Below, in pieces: positions 1 through 5,210 of a stretch of 5,210 nt of DNA. The notes under the pieces are model-generated. The model searched no databases and was not told the origin of the DNA. It was given only the letters and a program-made list of their open reading frames with translations. Position numbers and translations under genes: made by a program. The DNA is from Bacillota bacterium (GTDB lineage Bacteria; Bacillota; UBA4882; UBA8346), in contig DNPQ01000539.1 of the NCBI GenBank assembly GCA_003501335.1, positions 1-5,210 on the forward strand, written 5' to 3'. The first letter of the stretch is position 1; each line of letters opens with the position of its first letter.

Positions 1-1172
1 ATGGCCTCTTGATATTTACCGGACCGATAATGTAACTCCGCCAAATTCAGATAACGGGCGAATCCCCGTTCATTTTCCGAAATAATGGTTTGAAAATGCC
101 AGGTTTTTTGTTGTAATAAATATGGAATTAGATAATCTAGCGCTTTTCGCACCCCACGGCCATCGGGACTTTGGTAATCCCAAAGATTAACGCCCACTTT
201 GTCACCAATCCGAGCTAGGGTAATAAAAGCTTGCAGATTGTAAATACTATAATGCATTGATCGGGTACGGGCCTGTTCTTTGGGCATCGCACCATCGGAC
301 TCGATTTGAGTCTGAACCCGACGAATTTTTGCTGATTCTACAATATCGGCGGCTCGTCGGGTTTGGCCGGTATAAAAAGCAAACGCGGCTATTTGGGCAT
401 CATACCAAACTGCATGATTATTAGCTGTAGCGGCTTCCTGCCGTCCTAATGGACTGCTCTGCAGCCAGTCAAGATAATTACGAAACCAATTTTTCAATGA
501 TCTTTGATCATTGGCTGAAAAGCAATCCGATGTACTCAGTAATTGGGCTGCATCAACAATTTGAATCAGGGTAGATGTATCAATGATGCCGCTGCATCGG
601 CCGGTCGCCTTACCAGGTACACCCTGACCAAAATTTAAATTGGGATTCATACAAGTATCCGGATTGATAAACCATGTCTTAATGAATTCCACCGCTTTGA
701 CCGCATAGGCCTCATGATCGGTTACACTGTACACAAAAGCCAAAGTATCTACCGCATAAACCATCCGGGACATCCTGATGGAGTCATAACGATCACCATC
801 TTCCCGTTCCGGGTTGACCTTGCCATCTTGATTCCAATACGGCAAACCATCTGGTTTTAAAGGATCCGGCCAATAATAAGTGGCTAAACTAACATAATCG
901 TGAGAATCTCCGCTGGGGGGCAAAACTTTTTTAGCACTAACGGCATAAGGTGGCTGGGTAAGGAGTTTATCCGCATCCTTTGTCAGTTTCTTGACAACAT
1001 CATTCCAGGGACTGACGGTCACTCCATGGATAGCCGACTTTACAATATCCAGTTGAGGGGCATCATAAAGGATTAAAGAATCCGGATTTCCCGGCTTGAT
1101 AGCAGCATTGACCCAACCAAATGAAAAAACGGCCATCACGATTGCTGCAAAAATCATCCGCCTGAATTTCAT
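1..1172 (-). CDS. Secreted alginate-lyase-superfamily polysaccharide lyase (partial, 3' end beyond the window)
   Basis: The frame starts at ATG 1172-1170 and stays open for 390 codons to the left edge, so the C-terminus and stop are missing. An AGAAGGTG Shine-Dalgarno at 1178-1185, 5 nt before the ATG, supports this start. Residues 1-23 form a Sec signal peptide: KFRR n-region, hydrophobic stretch at about 6-20, likely cleavage after VNA at 23. Family landmarks in order are HDYVSLATYYWPDP (91-104), MNPNLNFGQ (175-183), GIIDT (195-199), the NNH motif in ATANNHAVWYDAQ (248-260), ARTRSMHYS (301-309) and DGRGVRKALDYL (337-348). These match the PF05426 alginate lyase domain (alpha/alpha-toroid, PL5/PL38-like). 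In that family Asn and His of NNH plus a downstream Arg and Tyr catalyse beta-elimination of uronic-acid polymers. The natural substrate (alginate, glucuronan or another uronan) cannot be told from sequence. It lies 42 nt after the dehydrogenase frame and probably shares its transcript. Family proteins are around 400 residues, so little should be missing. Confidence 0.88.
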   Translation of the reverse strand, partial: MKFRRMIFAAIVMAVFSFGWVNAAIKPGNPDSLILYDAPQLDIVKSAIHGVTVSPWNDVVKKLTKDADKLLTQPPYAVSAKKVLPPSGDSHDYVSLATYYWPDPLKPDGLPYWNQDGKVNPEREDGDRYDSIRMSRMVYAVDTLAFVYSVTDHEAYAVKAVEFIKTWFINPDTCMNPNLNFGQGVPGKATGRCSGIIDTSTLIQIVDAAQLLSTSDCFSANDQRSLKNWFRNYLDWLQSSPLGRQEAATANNHAVWYDAQIAAFAFYTGQTRRAADIVESAKIRRVQTQIESDGAMPKEQARTRSMHYSIYNLQAFITLARIGDKVGVNLWDYQSPDGRGVRKALDYLIPYLLQQKTWHFQTIISENERGFARYLNLAELHYRSGKYQEA

Positions 1173-1177
1173 AAGCG

Positions 1178-1185
1178 CACCTTCT
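1178..1185 (-). promoter_or_regulatory. Ribosome binding site of the lyase gene
   Basis: Read on the minus strand this is AGAAGGTG, followed by a 5-nt spacer (CGCTT) and ATG. It fixes the lyase start at 1172, ahead of a convincing signal peptide, and shows that the lyase is translated independently of the dehydrogenase frame upstream, which runs into it without a TAA or TGA. Confidence 0.7.
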
Positions 1186-1214
1186 CGAAACAATGAGTCT
1201 TTTTTTCCTGAAAC

Positions 1215-1289
1215 CTATTTTAGTGGAGCGGTTTGAATCTTTTCCTGAAGCTTACCATAAAATAGCTCTTCATCAATAGGCAGCTTGAC
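1215..1289 (-). other. In-frame C-terminal tail of the oxidoreductase beyond the TAG codon
   Basis: Immediately after TAG 1290-1292, the same frame runs for 24 sense codons and ends at TAG 1215-1217. The peptide begins VKLPIDEELFYGKLQEKI, which resembles the usual end of Gfo/Idh/MocA proteins: a short strand with Leu-Pro, then Asp-Glu-x-Leu-Phe/Tyr leading into a final helix. With the tail the protein would be 370 residues, counting one for the TAG, which is within the family's usual size. Because the frame is unchanged, a single-base change at one codon (for example TGG to TAG) would explain the interruption without any indel. The resemblance to homologues is from memory of the family, not from an alignment. 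Confidence 0.75.
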
Positions 1290-2327
1290 CTAATTGTCCG
1301 TCCACGCCGATAGGTACATCGCATTGGAAAGTTCCAAAGCCCTGATACCCTCAATCCCGGGCGCCAGCAATGGTGACCCGTGTAAAATCGCCGCCACCCA
1401 ATTGGCCGTAACGGCTGCATGACCCCCTTCGGGACCCTGGATTGGGATTTCACACTTGGAAAATTTCGACTGGCTGAATGCTTCCTTACATTCCCGGTTG
1501 AATTGGTGTTCCGGGATTTGCAGCCGCCAAAAATTCATCTTTCCATCTTCGATTACTATCTTACCTTGTTCGCCGTTTATTTCGAGACGGTTGCTACCCG
1601 GGGTTTCTCCGGTGGAGGTTACAAAAACACCTGTAGCGCCGTTTGAATACTCCAGATAGGCAGTGACATCATCTTCAACCTCAATTTGATGATATTTTCC
1701 GAAAGCACAAAACGCCCGTACCCTCTTAGGCATTCCACAAATCCATTGCCACAGGTCAAGCTGATGGAAAGCCTGGTTGATGAGCACGCCTCCGCCTTCC
1801 CCAGCCCGCCAGCTACTGGAATCATAATAGCTTTGGGGCCGGTACCAATTGGTAATAATCCAATTGATCCTTTTGATGTCACCCAATTCACCGGCTTGGA
1901 TTAAATCTCTTAATTTTTGGTATAAGGGATTGGCCCTTTGATTATACATGATGCCAAATAGTAAGCCTGGATTTTGAAGAGCAACCGTATTCAACGCCCG
2001 GACTTGTTTCGTATAGACCCCCGCCGGTTTCTCGAGCAGGACATGATACCCTTGCTCCAAACCCTGGATTGCCACTGCCGGATGACTATAATGCGGAATA
2101 GCAATCAAGATTCCATCGACGACTTTTGCGGCAAGAAATTTATCAACGTTTTCAAAAATTTGAGTCCCATCGCCCAAATGAGCTTGAGCCCACTGCCGGT
2201 GGGAAGCGTTCCGGTCACAAACCGCCGCCAGTTCCGCTCCGGGTACTTCTCCACGGTAAAGATACTCGGCATGTTTCGCCCCAATATTACCCAATCCGAT
2301 AACACCGATCCTTACTTTATTCATCAT
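1290..2327 (-). CDS. Gfo/Idh/MocA-family NAD(P)-dependent oxidoreductase, ended early by an in-frame TAG
   Basis: This 345-residue frame is a cytoplasmic sugar or inositol-type dehydrogenase. The N-terminal Rossmann fold has GLGNIG (11-16) for the dinucleotide, followed by AAVCDRN (34-40) at the end of the second strand. EKPAG (99-103) carries the family's catalytic/cofactor-contacting Lys100. GGGVLINQAFHQLDL (178-192) holds the conserved substrate-site His188 and Asp191. The rest is the alpha/beta substrate domain. The exact substrate is not predictable within this family; the adjacent uronan lyase suggests a uronate or related sugar. Two adjacent ATG codons (2327 and 2324) lie 3 to 6 nt after a G-rich Shine-Dalgarno at 2331-2340, and either could be used. 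The frame stops at TAG 1290-1292 just after LSAWTDN. Family members normally continue with a tail of about 20-25 residues, and that tail is present in frame beyond the TAG (see 1215-1289). The protein as written is therefore probably slightly truncated, or else TAG is read through. It is the first gene after the transporter terminator. Confidence 0.88.
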   Translation of the reverse strand: MMNKVRIGVIGLGNIGAKHAEYLYRGEVPGAELAAVCDRNASHRQWAQAHLGDGTQIFENVDKFLAAKVVDGILIAIPHYSHPAVAIQGLEQGYHVLLEKPAGVYTKQVRALNTVALQNPGLLFGIMYNQRANPLYQKLRDLIQAGELGDIKRINWIITNWYRPQSYYDSSSWRAGEGGGVLINQAFHQLDLWQWICGMPKRVRAFCAFGKYHQIEVEDDVTAYLEYSNGATGVFVTSTGETPGSNRLEINGEQGKIVIEDGKMNFWRLQIPEHQFNRECKEAFSQSKFSKCEIPIQGPEGGHAAVTANWVAAILHGSPLLAPGIEGIRALELSNAMYLSAWTDN

Positions 2328-2330
2328 TCG

Positions 2331-2340
2331 TCCCCGCCCT
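2331..2340 (-). promoter_or_regulatory. G-rich ribosome binding site of the oxidoreductase
   Basis: On the minus strand this reads AGGGCGGGGA, with the two candidate ATG codons starting 3 nt (2327) and 6 nt (2324) after it. The spacing slightly favours the second ATG, which would remove only one Met. The site lies directly after the T-rich tail of the terminator hairpin. Confidence 0.5.
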
Positions 2341-2385
2341 TAATAAAATGGATGTCCTTGACCTTATTTTGTCAAAAACATCCAT
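2341..2385 (-). terminator. Rho-independent terminator of the liv operon
   Basis: In the 83-nt gap between livF and the oxidoreductase, the minus strand has arms ATGGATGT (2385-2378) and ACATCCAT (2355-2348). Inside these, TTGAC (2375-2371) pairs with GTCAA (2362-2358), and two U-G wobbles join the two blocks. This gives a 15-bp stem with an 8-nt loop (2363-2370). The 3' side continues into a T-rich tail, TTTATTA. On the opposite strand the wobble positions become A/C mismatches, so the structure fits transcription from livF leftward. The stem is not very GC-rich and the T-tract is short, so some readthrough into the oxidoreductase is possible. Confidence 0.72.
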
Positions 2386-2410
2386 CATCTTGGAGTATTA
2401 AATTAGTTGT

Positions 2411-3139
2411 TTACTGATTGATTGCAGTTTTATGTCCTAAATAGGCCTGTTTGACCTGATCGTTGGCCAATAACTCTTGTCCAGTCCCTTCCAAAGTGAT
2501 TCGGCCCGTTTCCATCACATAGCCGACATCAGCAATATGCAAGGCTGCATTGGCGTTTTGTTCAATTAAAAGAATCGTTACGCCTTGTTTATGAATCTCT
2601 TGAATAATCTTGAAAATATCTTTGACAATTAAGGGTGCTAATCCTAAGGATGGTTCATCCATCATCAACAGCTTTGGTCTGGACATCAGAGCCCGGCCGA
2701 CAGCCAGCATCTGTTGTTCCCCGCCGGAAAGTGTGCCCGCCGATTGCCAGGAACGCTCTTTGAGTATGGGAAAAAGACTGTAGATCCATTCAATATCGGA
2801 TTTGATTCCTTTTTCATCGGTCCGGAAAAAGGCCCCGATTTTTAAATTTTCCAGCACCGATAAATTCGAAAAAACCCGGCGCCCCTCCGGCACCAAGGTA
2901 ATTCCACTGGGAGCCAGATGATGGGTTTTCACTTTCAATAAATCTTGATCATTGTAAGTAATGGAACCGTTCACCGGCTTAACAAGGCCGACAATCGCCC
3001 GTAAGGTAGTACTCTTACCGGCGCCGTTGGCGCCCACCAATGTAATAATCTTGCCCTCTTCAACTTCCAAACTAATGCCTTTTAAAGCTTCGATGCCTCC
3101 GTAAGAGACAACTAAATTCTCTATTTTAAGCACTTTCAT
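2411..3139 (-). CDS. livF: Branched-chain amino-acid ABC transporter ATPase LivF
   Basis: This 242-residue protein is the second nucleotide-binding subunit of a LivHMGF-type importer, located on the cytoplasmic face. Visible motifs are Walker A GANGAGKS (36-43), VPEGRRVF (83-90) where other ABC ATPases have the Q-loop, signature LSGGEQQ (137-143), Walker B LLMMDEP (157-163), and EQNANAAL (193-200) at the H-loop. Glu in the Q-loop position and Gln194 in place of the switch His are normal for LivF and help separate it from LivG. Length is typical. The ATG overlaps the end of livG by 14 nt, and a G-rich stretch (GGGGGTGG) sits immediately before it, so translational coupling to livG is likely. 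It is the last gene of the transporter operon, followed by a hairpin terminator. Substrate assignment rests on family and gene order. A urea-type (Urt) or other hydrophobic amino-acid transporter of the same superfamily cannot be fully excluded. Confidence 0.93.
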   Translation of the reverse strand: MKVLKIENLVVSYGGIEALKGISLEVEEGKIITLVGANGAGKSTTLRAIVGLVKPVNGSITYNDQDLLKVKTHHLAPSGITLVPEGRRVFSNLSVLENLKIGAFFRTDEKGIKSDIEWIYSLFPILKERSWQSAGTLSGGEQQMLAVGRALMSRPKLLMMDEPSLGLAPLIVKDIFKIIQEIHKQGVTILLIEQNANAALHIADVGYVMETGRITLEGTGQELLANDQVKQAYLGHKTAINQ

Positions 3140-3896
3140 CCACCCCCAAATAGGCCTCGATTACTTTCGGATCATTCTGCACTTCGGCCGGGGTGCCGCT
3201 TGCTATCATAACACCATAATCCAACACTGAAACTCTTTGAGAGATGCCCATCACCACATCCATATGATGTTCAATCAGCAAGATTGTCAGATCATATTCT
3301 TCCCGGATTTGTTTGATGAAAGCGGTTAAATCCACGGTTTCCTTTGGATTCATTCCAGCAGCCGGTTCATCAAGCAATAAAAGTTTTGGTTTGGTAGCCA
3401 GAGCCCTGGCAATCTCCAGCCGGCGCTGCATCCCATAAGGCAAGGAACTCGCCTTATCGTTCTGATATTCCAGCAATCCAACTCTTTCCAACAGTGCAAT
3501 GGACTGGCGGCGCATTTCTTTTTCTTCCCGCCGGTACCGAGGCATCTTCAGCACGGCCTCAAAATACCCGGACTCAAGATGAACGTGATTTCCGATTAAA
3601 ACATTGTCCAATACACTTAAATCCTTGAAAAGTCTAATATTTTGAAAGGTTCTGGCGATCCCGACTTTGGTAATCAAATCAGACCGCATCCCGGTTATCT
3701 CCTGATCCATAAATACTATCTTGCCGTGGGTTGGCTTATAAACACCGGTAATCATGTTAAAAACAGTCGTTTTCCCGGCCCCATTGGGTCCGATGAGCGC
3801 GACGATTTCCCCCGGCGCCAATTGCAAATTTAAATCCTTAACCGCCGTTAACCCCCCAAATTGCATGGTGATCGCATTCATATCCAAAATGTTCAT
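3126..3896 (-). CDS. livG: Branched-chain amino-acid ABC transporter ATPase LivG
   Basis: This 256-residue protein is the first nucleotide-binding subunit of the importer and pairs with LivF to power the LivH/LivM channel. Motifs are Walker A GPNGAGKT (36-43), Q-loop Gln85 in ARTFQNIRLF, a relaxed signature LPYGMQRRLEIARA (152-165), Walker B LLLLDEP (172-178), the LivG-typical AAGMNPKET (179-187), and the switch His in IEHHMDVVM (208-216). The C-terminal EVQNDPKVIEAYLG is the family's characteristic ending. The start is well supported: AAAGGAGGT at 3905-3913 sits 8 nt before ATG 3896, and the ATG overlaps the livM stop in a 4-nt ATGA arrangement. The 3' end overlaps livF by 14 nt. Length and motif order are normal, with no sign of damage. 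Confidence 0.94.
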   Translation of the reverse strand: MNILDMNAITMQFGGLTAVKDLNLQLAPGEIVALIGPNGAGKTTVFNMITGVYKPTHGKIVFMDQEITGMRSDLITKVGIARTFQNIRLFKDLSVLDNVLIGNHVHLESGYFEAVLKMPRYRREEKEMRRQSIALLERVGLLEYQNDKASSLPYGMQRRLEIARALATKPKLLLLDEPAAGMNPKETVDLTAFIKQIREEYDLTILLIEHHMDVVMGISQRVSVLDYGVMIASGTPAEVQNDPKVIEAYLGVDESA

Positions 3897-4969
3897 GGAC
3901 GGGTACCTCCTTTAGCCAGAGGCTTTTTCCTGGTGAAGGGCCTAAGCCAAAATTTTTTGTTCATTACGGCATCCCAACTGAATTCATTAGTTCCCATTAA
4001 GCCATGCCGGTAAAAGAGTACCACCAACATTAACAGGGCCGAAAAGACCACTGCCCTCAGTCCAACCTTACCGTTAAAAACGACAAAGCCTAAATCCATC
4101 GACTCATCCAGAAATCTTAATACTTCATTGCCAATGGTAACGATAAATGCAGCGATGATCGAACCGGTTAAACTTCCCATTCCTCCAAGGACGACAATTA
4201 ACAAAATATTGAATGTAAAGATAAAGTTGAACATCTTGGGATCAATCGTCCCTAAAAGATTACCGAGTAATCCGCCGCCGATGCCGGCAAAAAACGCTCC
4301 GGTTACAAAAGCGATGACTTTATGCTTAAATAAGTTGATACCCATGCTCTCAGCCGCGATCTCATCTTCCCGGATCGCTTTTAAGGCCCTGCCGTAACTA
4401 CTATTAATTAGCGAGATGAGTACAATTAAAGTCAAAGCAGTCATTCCAAAGGTCCACCACAAATTGGTCACAGCCGGAATACCCGTTAAGCCTAAAGCGC
4501 CATTAGTAACACTCTGGGTATTGGTAAAAACCACCCGGATAATTTCGCCAAACCCTAAGGTGGCAATGGCCAAATAATCGCCTTTTAAACGTAAAGCCGG
4601 GGTTCCAATCAAATACGCAACAACTGCAGCCATAATCCCACCCATCAATAGCGCCACGGGAAAAGGCAGCGATAAAGTATCCAGGGGTTTAATCAAGGGA
4701 GTCATATAAAATATCTGCGCTTTGGTGGTCTGCGACATGGTCAATAAAGCTGTTGTATAGGCGCCGACCGCCATAAAGCCGGCATGTCCCAATGAAAAAA
4801 GTCCGGTAAACCCGTTAATCAGGTTCAAACTCAATCCAAGGATGGCATAAATGGCGCAAACATTTAGAATTCGTACCACATACATATCGAGATTTTTTTG
4901 GGCATAGCCCAAAAAGGCAACCAACAAAAATACCGCGATAATCGTTAAAATTACATTTCTCCGTTTCAT
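3893..4969 (-). CDS. livM: Branched-chain amino-acid ABC transporter permease LivM
   Basis: This 358-residue polytopic membrane protein is one half of the importer's transmembrane channel. The N-terminus has a basic start and hydrophobic segment (6-22), followed by the LivM hallmark GLSLNLINGFTGLFSLGHAGF (45-65). Further hydrophobic segments lie at about 104-122, 173-188, 216-240, 248-262, 268-282 and 303-320. The loop GRALKAIREDEIAAESMGIN (193-212) is the EAA-like cytoplasmic coupling region that contacts the ATPases. GTPALRLKGDYLAIATLGFGEI (122-143) and LGGMGSLTGSIIAA (261-274) are also typical. The charged C-terminal tail (about 326-358) is a little longer than the membrane core needs, and its codons also carry the livG Shine-Dalgarno. 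GGAGAAGG at 4976-4983 supports ATG 4969, which begins 1 nt after the livH stop codon. Length is within the family's normal range. Confidence 0.94.
   Translation of the reverse strand: MKRRNVILTIIAVFLLVAFLGYAQKNLDMYVVRILNVCAIYAILGLSLNLINGFTGLFSLGHAGFMAVGAYTTALLTMSQTTKAQIFYMTPLIKPLDTLSLPFPVALLMGGIMAAVVAYLIGTPALRLKGDYLAIATLGFGEIIRVVFTNTQSVTNGALGLTGIPAVTNLWWTFGMTALTLIVLISLINSSYGRALKAIREDEIAAESMGINLFKHKVIAFVTGAFFAGIGGGLLGNLLGTIDPKMFNFIFTFNILLIVVLGGMGSLTGSIIAAFIVTIGNEVLRFLDESMDLGFVVFNGKVGLRAVVFSALLMLVVLFYRHGLMGTNEFSWDAVMNKKFWLRPFTRKKPLAKGGTRP
3905..3913 (-). promoter_or_regulatory. Strong ribosome binding site of livG
   Basis: The minus strand reads AAAGGAGGT, a near-perfect anti-16S match, 8 nt before the livG ATG. 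It lies inside the last codons of livM (encoding the Lys-Gly-Gly near its end). livG can therefore initiate efficiently in its own right in addition to coupling through the 4-nt overlap. Confidence 0.8.
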
Positions 4970-4970
4970 C

Positions 4971-5210
4971 TCACACCTTCTCCGCTATTACTTCGCCCAT
5001 GATTCCGGTAGGTTTATAAAGTAAAATCACTATCAGCAAAATAAAAGCGAAAGCATCACGGTAACCGGTCAAGTCCGGCAAAAAGGCAACCAGCATGATT
5101 TCACCAATTCCCAGAACAAAACCGCCGATGACGGCTCCTTTAATATCTCCGATGCCACCGATAACCGCAGCAATAAAGCATTTCAGTCCGGGAATAACTC
5201 CCATCAGCGG
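4971..5210 (-). CDS. livH: Branched-chain amino-acid ABC transporter permease LivH (3' end only)
   Basis: Only the last 79 residues are in the window; the frame is open to the right edge, so the gene starts beyond 5210. An internal Met at 5204 is not the true start, since LivH proteins are around 290-310 residues and this segment matches their C-terminal end. Visible hallmarks, numbered from the first in-window residue, are MGVIPGLKCFIAAVIGGIG (3-21), then a hydrophobic segment (about 26-45), YRDAFAF (50-56), and a last membrane segment ending in LYKPTG (64-69). The protein partners LivM to form the channel. It ends 1 nt before livM starts, and its final codons provide the livM Shine-Dalgarno (4976-4983), which indicates a single operon. 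Confidence 0.9.
   Translation of the reverse strand, partial: PLMGVIPGLKCFIAAVIGGIGDIKGAVIGGFVLGIGEIMLVAFLPDLTGYRDAFAFILLIVILLYKPTGIMGEVIAEKV
4976..4983 (-). promoter_or_regulatory. Ribosome binding site of livM
   Basis: GGAGAAGG on the minus strand, inside the last codons of livH and 6 nt before ATG 4969. It supports the livM start chosen here over downstream Met codons. Confidence 0.7.

Noticed and set aside
2350..2377. A TTGACA sequence on the minus strand inside the terminator hairpin, resembling a -35 box for the oxidoreductase
   Set aside because: No good -10 box lies at 16-18 nt; the hexamer at 17 nt is TCCATT, and the better TATTAA is 24 nt away. The TTGAC is already explained by the hairpin stem.
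1974..2417. A 147-codon open frame on the plus strand opposite the oxidoreductase
   Set aside because: It is antisense to a gene with clear Rossmann-fold motifs, has no recognisable domain, and its end runs through the terminator gap into livF. It is a shadow frame, as are the shorter frames at 1220-1453, 1619-1891 and 4128-4397.
2540..2560. LivF lacks the canonical switch histidine, having Gln194 (EQNANAAL)
   Set aside because: The EQN form is the usual LivF sequence and not a lesion. Glu85 at the Q-loop position is likewise family-typical.
3126..3139. A 14-nt overlap between livG and livF as a possible frameshift or fusion
   Set aside because: Both proteins have complete, normal termini. 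Short overlaps are common in liv operons and indicate translational coupling.
3410..3445. LivG signature motif LPYGMQ instead of LSGGQ
   Set aside because: Relaxed signatures of this type (L-x-Y-G-x-Q-R-R-L-E-I-A-R) are normal in LivG ATPases, and all other catalytic motifs are intact, so it is not a sign of inactivation.
1..5210. Search for CRISPR arrays, tRNA/rRNA genes, insertion sequences, tandem repeats and phage or defence genes
   Set aside because: Reading both strands showed none. Nearly all of the window is coding, and the only non-coding gaps are about 83 nt and 42 nt long.

Overview
The window reads as a bacterial chromosomal segment in which every supported gene lies on the minus strand. 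In transcription order (right to left) there are two blocks separated by a hairpin terminator. The strong Shine-Dalgarno sequences, ATG starts and tightly overlapping transporter genes look like a Bacillota (Firmicutes)-type or similar bacterium. That placement is an inference from style and protein flavour, not a demonstrated taxonomy.

Block 1 (5210 to 2411) is the downstream part of a branched-chain amino-acid type ABC importer operon in the canonical order livH (3' end only), livM, livG, livF. The two permeases form the membrane channel and the two ATPases drive it. The genes are separated by 1 nt or overlap by 4 and 14 nt, so they are almost certainly co-transcribed and translationally coupled. 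The periplasmic/lipoprotein binding protein (livJ/livK type) is not in the window and would be expected upstream, beyond 5210. A 15-bp hairpin with a T-rich tail at 2341-2385 closes the operon.

Block 2 (2327 to the left edge) is a sugar/uronate-type catabolic pair. A Gfo/Idh/MocA-family NAD(P)-dependent dehydrogenase is followed 42 nt later by a secreted alginate-lyase-superfamily polysaccharide lyase, which is cut by the window edge after 390 codons. A likely division of labour is that the lyase cleaves a uronic-acid polymer outside the cytoplasmic membrane while the dehydrogenase oxidises a derived sugar inside. The lyase frame is open at the left edge and easy to miss because its stop codon is outside the window.

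The most unusual observation is in the dehydrogenase. Its reading frame hits TAG at 1290-1292, but the same frame continues for 24 more codons that look like the family's normal C-terminal tail before a second TAG at 1215-1217. The gene has therefore suffered a recent nonsense change, contains a sequencing error, or is read through at UAG. No novel multi-gene system, CRISPR array, RNA gene, insertion sequence or tandem repeat was recognised. There is no gene-free stretch longer than 83 bases.
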